Source of the DNA: Kitasatospora purpeofusca
GTDB taxonomy: Bacteria > Actinomycetota > Actinomycetes > Streptomycetales > Streptomycetaceae
NCBI RefSeq assembly: GCF_000718025.1
Contig: NZ_JODS01000037.1
Location: 8,571-72,570, forward strand
Length of the DNA: 64,000 nt
Direction of reading: 5' to 3'
The number at the start of each line of letters is the position of its first letter. The first letter of the stretch is position 1. Shown here piece after piece: positions 16,485-25,007 of the stretch. Under the pieces are notes generated by a model. That model ran no database searches, was not told where the DNA came from, and saw nothing but the letters and a program-made list of their open reading frames with translations. Made by a program: the position numbers and the translations under genes.

Positions 16485-18836
16485 GTGAGCAGCGATCGGG
16501 ACGGCGTCTACGTCGGCGACAACGCGGCGGAGGACGACGACGACTGGTCCGACGCGCCCGATTACACTCCCCCGTCCTGGTACGTGCAGACGGATGCCGC
16601 GGGTGCTCCGGCGGCCGCGCCGGGCGGCGGCGTGACGCCGGCTCCGGACGGGGCGTCCGCTCCGGCGGCCGCGCCGGTCCCAGCGGCTGCGGCCGCGCCC
16701 GTTGCTGCGCCGGCGCCCGTACCTGCGCCCGCACCGGTGCCCGTCGTCGCGCCCGCGCCGGAGGCCGTGGCGCCGCCGGTCGCGGCCCAGCCGCCGGCGC
16801 AGCCCCTCGCTCCGTCCCAGGCCCAGCCTCCGGTGCAGCCCGCGACCTATCCGCAGCCGCAGACGCAGCCGCAGCCGGGCGGGGCCGCCGTCCCGGCGGC
16901 GGCTCCGGCACCGGCGCCGGTCCAGGGTGTGCCCGCCGAGCCCTTCGCGGTGCCGCCGACCGCCCCGGCCGCGCCCGCCCCGGCACCGGCCCCCGCGCCC
17001 GCCCCGGCCCCCATGCCCGGCTGGCCGCCGGCCGACCCGTCCGCCGCCGCGCAGCCCGGCCCCGCCCAGCCGCCGGCCGCCGCCCCGGCACCCCAGCCGT
17101 ACCCGGCCGCGCCGCAGCAGCCCTTCGCCGCGGCGCCGGGCCATCCCCAGCCGTTCGCCCAGGAGCCGCAGGCCTTCGCACCGGAGCAGCAGCCGTTCAC
17201 GCCGGAGCAGCAGCCCTTCGCGCAGGACCCGCAGGCCGCCGCGTGGGCGGCCGCCCAGCAGGCCCAGGGCCAGCCCGGCCAGCCCCAGCCCCAGGCCGGT
17301 CAGCCGCAGCAGGCCGTCCCGCAGCAGGCCCAGCCCCAGCAGCCGCAGCCCGGACCGGCCGCGCCGCCCGCCGGCGCCGACCCGCGCGCGGGCGGCTGGC
17401 CGCAGCCCGCCGCCTACCAGCAGCCCGCGCAGCCCCAGCCGAACGCCCCGCAGTGGGGCCAGCCGCCGGCCGCGCCCGCCGCGTTCCAGCAGGCCGGTGC
17501 CCCGCAGCAGACCGCGCACGGCGCGCCGCTCGGTTACACCGCCGCCGTCGAGCTGTCCTCGGACCGGCTGCTGCGCAGCCAGCCGAAGCAGCAGCGGCAG
17601 CAGCCGCGGTTCCAGTTCGGCGGCAAGGCCGCGGCCGCCGAGAAGGCCCGCCGGCTGGAGATCATCCGCACGCCGGTGCTCAGCTGCTACCGGATCGCGG
17701 TGATCAGCCTCAAGGGCGGCGTCGGCAAGACCACGACCACCACCGCCCTGGGCGCCACCCTGGCCAGCGAGCGCCAGGACAAGGTGATCGCGATCGACGC
17801 CAACCCGGACGCCGGCACGCTCGGCCGCCGGGTGAAGCGGCAGACCGGCGCGACCATCCGCGATCTGGTGACGGCCATCCCGCACCTGCGCAGCTACATG
17901 GACATCCGTCAGTTCACCTCCCAGGACCTCCACTCCGGTCTGGAGATCCTGGCGAACGACGTCGACCCGGCCGTGTCGACCACCTTCAACGACTCGGACT
18001 ACCGCCAGGTCATCGACGTGCTGGGCCGCCAGTACCCGATCATCCTGACCGACTCCGGGACGGGTCTGCTGTACAGCGCGATGCGCGGGGTGCTGGACCT
18101 CGCCGATCAGCTGATCATCGTCTCCACGCCCAGCGTGGACGGTGCCTCCTCGGCCTCCACCACCCTGGACTGGCTCTCCGCGCACGGCTACGCCGACCTG
18201 GTGCAGCGGTCGATCACGGTGGTCTCCGGGGTCCGCGAGACCGCGAAGATGATCAAGGTCGAGGACATCGTGGCGCACTTCCAGACCCGCTGCCGCGGCG
18301 TGGTCGTGGTGCCGTTCGACGAGAGCCTGGCGGCCGGCGCCGAGGTCAACCTGGACATGATGCGGCCCAAGGTCCGCGAGTCCTACTTCGAGCTGGCCAC
18401 CCTGGTCGGCGAGGACATCGTCCGGGCCCAGCAGGCCGCCCAGCAGAACGGCTGGCAGCAGCAGGTCCAGCCGCAGCCCGCCCAGCCGCAGCCCCCGGCG
18501 CCGGGCTACCCGCAGCCGCAGCCCGGACCGCAGGGACAGCCCCCGTACGGCCAGCCGTACCCGTACCCCCAGCCGCCGCAGCCCGGCCAGCCGCACGCCC
18601 CGCAGCCCGCGCCCGGCACGCCGTGGGCGCCGCAGCCCGGGCAGGTCCCGCCGCCCCCGCCGGGCTACGGCTACCCGCCGCAGCAGAGCGCCCCGTCGCA
18701 GCCGCCGGCGCCCGAGTGGCAGCAGCCGCCCGCCCCTCCGGCCGGCGGCGGCTACGGCCACCCCCAGCCGGAGGAGGGCCACCAGCCGCCCCCGCCCGGT
18801 TACGGCTACCCGCCGCCGCCCGCGCCGCCGCAGTAG
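16485..18836 (+). CDS. MinD/ParA-like ATPase with long Pro/Gln/Ala-rich tails, ESX-associated
   Basis: A 783-residue protein. About residues 1-390 are low-complexity Pro/Ala/Gln sequence after an acidic start (EDDDDWSDAPDYTPPSWY). Residues about 400-650 form a SIMIBI-class ATPase with the deviant Walker A K410-GGVGKTT, then VIAIDANPDAGTLG and a switch-like LTDSGTGLL. Residues 660-783 are again Pro/Gln/Gly-rich. The GTG start at 16485 has GGAG upstream, and a TAGGCT -10-like box lies at 16425-16430. It is the last gene of the ESX block, followed by a strong terminator. ESX loci of mycobacteria carry an analogous ATPase with a proline-rich head (EspI), so a regulatory or positioning role for the secretion complex is a reasonable inference. 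Confidence 0.85.
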   Translation: MSSDRDGVYVGDNAAEDDDDWSDAPDYTPPSWYVQTDAAGAPAAAPGGGVTPAPDGASAPAAAPVPAAAAAPVAAPAPVPAPAPVPVVAPAPEAVAPPVAAQPPAQPLAPSQAQPPVQPATYPQPQTQPQPGGAAVPAAAPAPAPVQGVPAEPFAVPPTAPAAPAPAPAPAPAPAPMPGWPPADPSAAAQPGPAQPPAAAPAPQPYPAAPQQPFAAAPGHPQPFAQEPQAFAPEQQPFTPEQQPFAQDPQAAAWAAAQQAQGQPGQPQPQAGQPQQAVPQQAQPQQPQPGPAAPPAGADPRAGGWPQPAAYQQPAQPQPNAPQWGQPPAAPAAFQQAGAPQQTAHGAPLGYTAAVELSSDRLLRSQPKQQRQQPRFQFGGKAAAAEKARRLEIIRTPVLSCYRIAVISLKGGVGKTTTTTALGATLASERQDKVIAIDANPDAGTLGRRVKRQTGATIRDLVTAIPHLRSYMDIRQFTSQDLHSGLEILANDVDPAVSTTFNDSDYRQVIDVLGRQYPIILTDSGTGLLYSAMRGVLDLADQLIIVSTPSVDGASSASTTLDWLSAHGYADLVQRSITVVSGVRETAKMIKVEDIVAHFQTRCRGVVVVPFDESLAAGAEVNLDMMRPKVRESYFELATLVGEDIVRAQQAAQQNGWQQQVQPQPAQPQPPAPGYPQPQPGPQGQPPYGQPYPYPQPPQPGQPHAPQPAPGTPWAPQPGQVPPPPPGYGYPPQQSAPSQPPAPEWQQPPAPPAGGGYGHPQPEEGHQPPPPGYGYPPPPAPPQ

Positions 18837-18872
18837 CGGCCGGCCGTAGCCGTCAGCAGTAGCGACGAACGC

Positions 18873-18909
18873 CGAGGGCCCGCCGACCTCCGTGGTCGGC
18901 GGGCCCTCG
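18873..18909. terminator. Bidirectional terminator between the MinD-like gene and ribF
   Basis: A perfect 16-bp stem (18873-18888 with 18894-18909) and a 5-nt loop, placed between the converging stop codons at 18836 (plus) and 18950 (minus). Confidence 0.88.
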
Positions 18910-18949
18910 CGCGCTCCGGCACGCTCTCCGGCGCGGCGGCCGGCCTCCG

Positions 18950-19927
18950 TCAGCCGGCCTCGGTCAGCTCCCGGGCCCGCTTCACGTCGTCGGCCATCCG
19001 GTCCAGCAGCGCCTCGATGGAGTCGAACTTCTCCATCCCGCGCAGGTACACCAGGAACTCCACCGCCACGTGCAGCCCGTAGAGGTCCAGGCCGACCCGG
19101 TCGATGGCGTACGCCTCGACGGTGCGCGCGGTGTTGTCGAAGGTCGGGTTGGTGCCCACCGAGATGGCGGCCGGCATCCTCCCTCCTTGCCCGCCCTCGG
19201 GCAGGAGGGTCCCAGGCCGTCCGGCGATCAGCCAGCCCGCGTACACGCCGTCGGCCGGGACGGCGCTGTGCGGCACGGTGTCCACGTTGGCGGTCGGGTA
19301 GCCCATCTCACGGCCGCGCTGCGCGCCCCGCACCACCTCGCCCTCCACCCGGTGCGGGCGGCCCAGCACCTCCGCCGCCCCGGCCACGTCGCCGGACGCC
19401 ACCAGTCGGCGGGTCAGGGTCGACGAGAACGGCTCGCCGTCCCCGACGGTGCCGCGCACCTGGAGGTCGACCACCTCGACGCCGCAGTCCGCCGCCCGGC
19501 CCAGCTCGGCCAGCAGCTCGACGTTCCCGGCCGCGCGGTGGCCGAAGCGGAAGTTCGGCCCCTCGACCACCAGGCAGGCGTGCAGCGCGTCCACCAGCAC
19601 CTGCCGGAAGAACTCCTCCGGCGACTCCTTGGAGAACTCGGTGGTGAACGGCAGCACCAGCACGGCGTCGACGCCCAGCTCCTCGATCAGCTCCGCCCGG
19701 CGCGGCTGCGGGGCGAGCAGCGGCGGGTGGGTCCCCGGGCGGACCACCTCGCTGGGGTGCGGGTCGAAGGTGACCACCACCGAGCGCACCCCCCGCTCGC
19801 GGGCGCGCTCGACCACCCGGTTGATGATCAGCTGGTGTCCGCGGTGCACCCCGTCGAACGAGCCGATGGTGACGACGCTGCGTCCCCAGTCAGCGGGGAT
19901 CTCCTCCAGGCCACGCCAGCGCTGCAC
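18950..19927 (-). CDS. ribF: Bifunctional riboflavin kinase / FAD synthetase
   Basis: Converts riboflavin to FMN and FMN to FAD in the cytoplasm. The 325-residue protein has an N-terminal nucleotidyltransferase domain (FDGVHRGH at 24-31, EGPNFRFGH at 122-130, and FSSTLTRR at about 167-174). A C-terminal flavokinase domain follows (GYPTAN at 209-214, GVYAGW, then SVGTNPTFDN). A short insert rich in Gly/Pro (LLPEGGQGGR) precedes the SVGTNP strand. The start is GTG at 19927, with AAGGAG 8 nt upstream. It is downstream of the large NTPase gene by 65 nt on the same strand. Confidence 0.95.
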   Translation of the reverse strand: MQRWRGLEEIPADWGRSVVTIGSFDGVHRGHQLIINRVVERARERGVRSVVVTFDPHPSEVVRPGTHPPLLAPQPRRAELIEELGVDAVLVLPFTTEFSKESPEEFFRQVLVDALHACLVVEGPNFRFGHRAAGNVELLAELGRAADCGVEVVDLQVRGTVGDGEPFSSTLTRRLVASGDVAGAAEVLGRPHRVEGEVVRGAQRGREMGYPTANVDTVPHSAVPADGVYAGWLIAGRPGTLLPEGGQGGRMPAAISVGTNPTFDNTARTVEAYAIDRVGLDLYGLHVAVEFLVYLRGMEKFDSIEALLDRMADDVKRARELTEAG

Positions 19928-19992
19928 CTGACCGCTCCTTGTTCCCTACGGCGCGTACCTTCTGTACGCTCAAACGCTCAAAACCCGAACCC

Positions 19993-22900
19993 CTATAGCG
20001 TGCCATGCGCCTGTCCGGAGTTCGGCACCGGAAGGCAGGTTGGCCGAACCGCCGGGTGCCGGGCTCCCCCGCCCGGCGGCCGGACGGCCCCGGTACCGCC
20101 GGCCCGCTCGGCCTCCGCCGCCGCGTACTGCGGGTCCCGACCGGCCGCGACCAGGGCGCGCAGCCGGTCCAGCCGCGGCCCCACCGGACGGGCCGGCCGC
20201 TCGTCCTCCGGCCAGCGCGCCAGCAGCGCGGCGAACGCCGCCGACCGGCCGGCGCAGCGCACCAGCAGCCCGTCCGCGCCCGGCAGCGCGGCCGCCGCCC
20301 GGACCACCACCGCCCGGGCCCGGGCCGGCCGCTCCGCCGCGCAGTGCTCGGCCAGCCCGGCGAGGGCGGCAGCCAGCACCTCCGGGTCCCCCTCGGTGGC
20401 CAGCAGGGTGTCCAGCAGCTCGCAGCGCAGCGCGTCCGCCACCGGGTCGGGCACCGGTCGGGACAGCACCTCGGCGAACGGCCGGCGGACCGCCGCCGCG
20501 CGGGCCGCCAGGGCGCCGCTCAGCAGCACCCGCAGCTCCAGCCGGGCGACGGCACCCTCGACAGCGCCGCGCGCCAGCCGACGGCCCAGGTAGTCGACGG
20601 CGACCGGCCCGGCCAGTTCCGGCCGCTCGCGCAGCAGCCGGGCGGCGAACTCGGCACCCCGCCGGGCGGCCAGCGGCGCCCGGGCGTCCGCCAGCACCCG
20701 CAGCGTCCCGGCCACCGGGGCGCCCGGCCGCGCCGCCGCCCCGGGCCCGCCCAGGCGGTCGGCCAGCGCGGCCAGCACCGGCTCCGGGTCGCTCTCCAGC
20801 GCCGGGGCCAGCGCCCGCGCGGTCAGGAAGCGGTCCTCGCCGCCCCGGTACACGGCCAGCGCCGCCGGCAGATGGACGGCCCGGCTCCCCGGCTCCCGCA
20901 GCAGCAGGGCCAGCGCGGCGCCGTGCAGGGCCGGCTCGTCCTCCCGGGCCAGCAGGGTCAGCGCGGTGAACCGCAGCAGCTCCGGCCCGGCGCCGCGGGC
21001 GTACGGGGCGGTGTGCAGCGCGTGCACCGCGGCGGCCACATGGCGTTCGGGCCGGGGGTCGTGGCTCCAGCGGTCGACCGCCCGGCAGAGCGCCGAGGGC
21101 TCCTCGACCGCCAGTACGGCGAGCAGCGCGTCCGCCCCGGGGTGCGCGGCTCCGGCCAGCACCTCGGTCAACTCGTCGAGGGCCAGGGACCGGTGGGCGA
21201 ACAGCAGGTCGTGCGCGAGGTCGGCGACGGTGCTCCCGGGGCGGGCCGGCAGACCGCGCGGGTCGTCGAACCACCCGCAGAGCAGCGGCAGCACCCCCGG
21301 CGGATCGGCGCGCAGCCGGCCGGCCACCGCGGCGAGGAACGGCCGGTCCGGCCCGTCGGCGGCCACCAGCTTCCGGAGCAGGCCGAGTTCGGCCTCCGGC
21401 GGCAGCCCGAGACCGGCCCAGAAGGACGGCCCGAACCGGCCCAGACCCTCTGCCGGAAGCCGCTCGAACCCGCCTGCGGCGGCCGCACGTTCGACGATCC
21501 TTTCGGCCAACTGCTCCAGCAGCGGCCGGTGTTCGGCGAGGTCGGGGCCGGCGGTCAGACCGGCGACCAGCAACCGCCCGGCCCACCAGCCGGGTTCACT
21601 GCCGGCGGGGCGCAGGTCCACGGCCCGCCAGATCCGGTGCAGCCACGGATCCAGCGCCGGGGCGCCCCAGGTGGAGCCGACCCGCCGCAGCGCGGCGACC
21701 ACCGGGCCGATCCGGTGCCGCGGCACGGTCCGGATCCCCGCGGGCGGCCCCCCGCCGGGCCCGGGGGGAGTGTCCTCGGCCTCGCCGAGCAGCAGCCGCA
21801 GCGCCGCGTCCAGGTCCAGGTGCAGGCCCTGCAGCCAGTCGGCGAACTCCCCGTGCGCGAAGCGGTAGCCGGAACCGGCCGGTACGAACAGCCCCTCCGC
21901 CAGCACCGCCGTCGCCCAGCCGCCCGCCACCGGGAACAGCTCCTCGAACACGGCCCGCGCCAGGGCGCCCTGCTCGGCGCCCAGCATCCGCCGCGCCGCC
22001 TCGTGCACCCGGCCGGCCACCGCCGCCGCCGTCCGGCGCACCCGCCCGGCGGACACCCCGGCGGGCCGCAGGGCGCCCCGCCGGTGGGCACCCGGCCGCC
22101 GGGGGCGGCCGTCCTCGGCGAGCCGCTGGGCCACCCGCAGGCAGCACAGGTCGAGATGGGCGGCGAACAGCCCGGTGCGGCCCACCGGCTCCCCGCGCAC
22201 CCCCTCCGCCCACAGCTGCCCGGCCAGCCGGACCGCCAGCGGGTGCCGAGCGTCCTCCGCCGCCGGCCAGCCGGGCGGCACCCCGTACCGCCGCCGCACC
22301 CGCTCCGCCGCCTCGGCGGGCAGCGGCCCCAGGCGCCGCACCACCACCCGGACGGCGCCCGCGCCGTGCCCCGCCCCGTCGGCCGGCGCTCCTACGGACG
22401 CCCCGCGCGGCGCTCCGAGCGGGACTCCGACCGGCACCAGGAACTCGCCCTCGGCCCCGCCCGGCGCCAGCCGCTCCCAGGCCTCCTCCCCGCAGGCGGT
22501 CAGCAGCCGGGCCCCGCCCGCCGCCAGCCAGTACGCCGAGGCCCGCAGCCAGTCCGCGTCCAGCGGCACCGGCGACTCCTCCGGGCCGTCCAGCACCACC
22601 AGCAGCGGCCGCCCGGCCGCCGCGCAGAGCGCGGCCACCGCCCCCGGGCCGGCCGGCGCCGGCACCCCCAGCTCCGCCGAGGCCGACCCCAGGGCGCGCT
22701 CCACCGCGTCGGCGAGCGAGGCGTCCCCCGGCCCGAGGTCCGCGCCGCGCAGCCACACCGTGGGCCGGGGGCGCTCGCCGTCCCCGCGGCGTACGGCGAC
22801 GGCCGCCGCCTCGGTGCTGCGGCCCGTACCGGCCGCCCCCACCAGGGCCACCACCCCGGCCCCGCCGGGGCCGTCACCGCCGGGGGGATCGCCGCAGGGG

Positions 22901-23757
22901 CCGTCGTCCACCAGGAGGTCGGCCCACTCCGCGAGCCCGTCCGGCCGGTCCACCCGGTCGGCCGCCAGCGCGGCGACCCGGTCCGGTCCGGCCCCCGCCG
23001 CGGCCAGCTGGGCGGCGGCCAGCCGCAGCACCCCGGCCAGGTTGAGCGCGCTGCCGTAGGCGGGCACCCCGGCCGCGTTGCGCGCCAGCGCCTCGGCGAG
23101 TTCCGGCACGTCCACTCCGACGGCGGTCACCGGAACGGCGGTGGGCGGCCCCGGCCGGCCCGGGGTCCGCAGGCCGGGCGCGACCACGGCCACCACCGTG
23201 CCACTGGCGGCGTCCAGCACCGGCGCCCCGGCCGGGACGACCGCCGCGTCGGCCGCCGAGGGCACGTCGAGCAGCAGCACACCGTCGATCAGGTGGAAGC
23301 GGTCGGCCTGCGGGTACACCGCGCCGGTGGTCGCCGCGAGGCCGCAGCGCAGCAGTACCGTCCGCCCGTCCGCGCGCCCCTCGCCCCGGACCGGGACGGG
23401 CACCAGCAGCACTCCGCCGTCCCCGGCCGCCGGCGGCGGGGCGACGGGCAGTGGCGGCACGGGCAGCCCGCCGACGGCGTCGGTGCGCAGCAGGGCCAGC
23501 CCCTGCCCGGGCAGCGGCCGGACGTGGTCCGGGCCCAGCACCCTGGTCTGTCCCCCGAAGAGGTGCAGGACGATGCCGTCGAGGCCGGCGACCGTCTCGT
23601 GCGCGGTGAGAACGGTGCCCAGCGGGTCGAGCACGAAGCCCAGCCCCCGCGGCCGTCCGTCCCGGTCGTGGATCCGCAGCAGCCGACGGCCGGGGTCGCC
23701 CGCCGCCGTGCCGTCGTCCTCCCCCGGCAAGCCCCTGAAGCCCAGCAGTCCCGGCAT
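19993..23757 (-). CDS. Large pseudoprotease/STAND-like NTPase protein with C-terminal helical repeats
   Basis: A 1254-residue protein of unknown role. Residues about 20-220 form a trypsin-like fold: H53 in LTAHETV and D93 in LALLRTDA occupy the catalytic His and Asp positions. The nucleophile motif, normally GxSGxPV, reads VPAGAPV (174-180), with A176 replacing serine, so the domain is predicted to be proteolytically dead. Residues about 300-500 form a P-loop NTPase with Walker A GAAGTGRST (307-315), where the usual lysine is arginine (R313), and Walker B LLVVLDGPEE (D390). The remaining 700 residues are Ala/Leu/Arg-rich helices, probably HEAT-like repeats. The layout resembles STAND-type sensor proteins. 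The ATG at 23757 has GGGGAGGG upstream. It lies between truB and ribF on the same strand; no membrane helix is evident. Confidence 0.85.
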   Translation of the reverse strand: MPGLLGFRGLPGEDDGTAAGDPGRRLLRIHDRDGRPRGLGFVLDPLGTVLTAHETVAGLDGIVLHLFGGQTRVLGPDHVRPLPGQGLALLRTDAVGGLPVPPLPVAPPPAAGDGGVLLVPVPVRGEGRADGRTVLLRCGLAATTGAVYPQADRFHLIDGVLLLDVPSAADAAVVPAGAPVLDAASGTVVAVVAPGLRTPGRPGPPTAVPVTAVGVDVPELAEALARNAAGVPAYGSALNLAGVLRLAAAQLAAAGAGPDRVAALAADRVDRPDGLAEWADLLVDDGPCGDPPGGDGPGGAGVVALVGAAGTGRSTEAAAVAVRRGDGERPRPTVWLRGADLGPGDASLADAVERALGSASAELGVPAPAGPGAVAALCAAAGRPLLVVLDGPEESPVPLDADWLRASAYWLAAGGARLLTACGEEAWERLAPGGAEGEFLVPVGVPLGAPRGASVGAPADGAGHGAGAVRVVVRRLGPLPAEAAERVRRRYGVPPGWPAAEDARHPLAVRLAGQLWAEGVRGEPVGRTGLFAAHLDLCCLRVAQRLAEDGRPRRPGAHRRGALRPAGVSAGRVRRTAAAVAGRVHEAARRMLGAEQGALARAVFEELFPVAGGWATAVLAEGLFVPAGSGYRFAHGEFADWLQGLHLDLDAALRLLLGEAEDTPPGPGGGPPAGIRTVPRHRIGPVVAALRRVGSTWGAPALDPWLHRIWRAVDLRPAGSEPGWWAGRLLVAGLTAGPDLAEHRPLLEQLAERIVERAAAAGGFERLPAEGLGRFGPSFWAGLGLPPEAELGLLRKLVAADGPDRPFLAAVAGRLRADPPGVLPLLCGWFDDPRGLPARPGSTVADLAHDLLFAHRSLALDELTEVLAGAAHPGADALLAVLAVEEPSALCRAVDRWSHDPRPERHVAAAVHALHTAPYARGAGPELLRFTALTLLAREDEPALHGAALALLLREPGSRAVHLPAALAVYRGGEDRFLTARALAPALESDPEPVLAALADRLGGPGAAARPGAPVAGTLRVLADARAPLAARRGAEFAARLLRERPELAGPVAVDYLGRRLARGAVEGAVARLELRVLLSGALAARAAAVRRPFAEVLSRPVPDPVADALRCELLDTLLATEGDPEVLAAALAGLAEHCAAERPARARAVVVRAAAALPGADGLLVRCAGRSAAFAALLARWPEDERPARPVGPRLDRLRALVAAGRDPQYAAAEAERAGGTGAVRPPGGGARHPAVRPTCLPVPNSGQAHGTL

Positions 23758-23967
23758 ACCCGCAGCCCTCCCCGCAGGACCGGCCGGCCCTGGAGTGGAC
23801 GCGTCGCGGCGACCTGCGCGCCGCCGGGGAGCCTGCCCGGCGTGGGCGCGGACGGACCGCGCCCGCGCCGTTCACGACCGCGGTTCACCTCGTGCGCTCC
23901 CCCGCGCGGGTGAACTTCCCCCCGACAGAACCCCGTGGAGCCCCGCGCGGCCCGGTTCAGCCCCGGT

Positions 23968-24897
23968 TCAGCCGACGAAGACGGCGACCGGCCGGGCCTG
24001 GCCGGCCTGCTCCTCCACCAGCGCCAGGAAGGTGCCGTCTGGCCCGAACACCGCGATCGGCCCGTCGACGCCCATCCCCGGGGCCTTCAGCCGGGCGCCG
24101 TGGGACAGCTGCTTCGCCTGGTCGGCGTCGAGGTCCCAGCGCGGGAAGGCGGCCGCCGCCGCAGCGGCGATCGGCAGCACCTCAAGCCCGGTGGCCGCCT
24201 CGCCGGTCACCGAGGCCTCCAACTGCTCCAGGGTGTGCGCGGACTCCACCCCGTACGGCCCGACCTTGGTGCGCCGCAGCGCGGTGAGGTGCCCGCCGAC
24301 GCCGAGCCCGGCGCCGAGGTCCCGGGCCAGCGCCCGGATGTAGGTGCCGGAGGAGCACTCCACGGTGACGTCCAGGTCGACCACCGGCGTGCCGTCCTCC
24401 GCGACCGCGGCGCGCCGCTCGTGCACCGTGAAGCGGTGGACGGTGGTCGGCCGGGCGGCCAGCTCGAAGTCCTCGCCCTCGCGCACCCGGGCGTAGGAGC
24501 GTTTGCCGTCGATCTTGATCGCGCTGACCTTGGACGGGACCTGCATGATCTCGCCGGTGAGCGCCGCGACGCCGGCGGCGATGGCCTCCCCGGTCACCCC
24601 GTCGGCCGGGGTCGAGGCGGTGACCTCGCCCTCCCGGTCGTCGGTGACGGTGGTCTGGCCGAGCCGGACGGTCGCCTCGTAGGTCTTGGCGGTGAGCATC
24701 AGATGGCCGAGCAGCCGGGTGGCCCGCTCGACCCCGATCACCAGTACGCCGGTGGCCATCGGGTCGAGGGTGCCGGCGTGGCCGACCTTCCGCGTCCCGG
24801 CCAGCCACCGCAGCTTCGCGACCACCCCGTGCGAGGTGATGCCCTCCGGCTTGTCGACGATGACCAGGCCGTCCGGACCGGTGCCTTTGCGCTTCAT
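23968..24897 (-). CDS. truB: tRNA pseudouridine-55 synthase
   Basis: Isomerises U55 in the T loop of tRNAs. Of 309 residues, the catalytic aspartate is D45 in GHAGTLDPMATGVL. KTYEATVRLGQ, IDGKRSYARVREG and SSGTYIRALARDLG mark the other TruB motifs. The C-terminal PUA-like region ends the protein. The ATG at 24897 is preferred to the TTG immediately before it; the ribosome binding site is poor (GAGAG). Upstream, a TTGGCA-containing AT-richer stretch around 24920-24950 may add a promoter within the nusA-infB-rbfA-truB block. Confidence 0.96.
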   Translation of the reverse strand: MKRKGTGPDGLVIVDKPEGITSHGVVAKLRWLAGTRKVGHAGTLDPMATGVLVIGVERATRLLGHLMLTAKTYEATVRLGQTTVTDDREGEVTASTPADGVTGEAIAAGVAALTGEIMQVPSKVSAIKIDGKRSYARVREGEDFELAARPTTVHRFTVHERRAAVAEDGTPVVDLDVTVECSSGTYIRALARDLGAGLGVGGHLTALRRTKVGPYGVESAHTLEQLEASVTGEAATGLEVLPIAAAAAAAFPRWDLDADQAKQLSHGARLKAPGMGVDGPIAVFGPDGTFLALVEEQAGQARPVAVFVG

Positions 24898-25007
24898 CAA
24901 GTTCTCTCTGTCAAAGCCCTGTACAAACGATCAACCACAGGCTGCCAACCTACCGACCGCACGGCCCCGCCGACCACGCAGCACGGCTGGCGGGGGTCCC
25001 GCGCGGA

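Noticed and set aside
20005..23913. 1302-codon plus-strand ORF opposite the large NTPase gene
   Set aside because: Low-complexity antisense shadow; the minus-strand reading has a ribosome binding site and recognisable domains.
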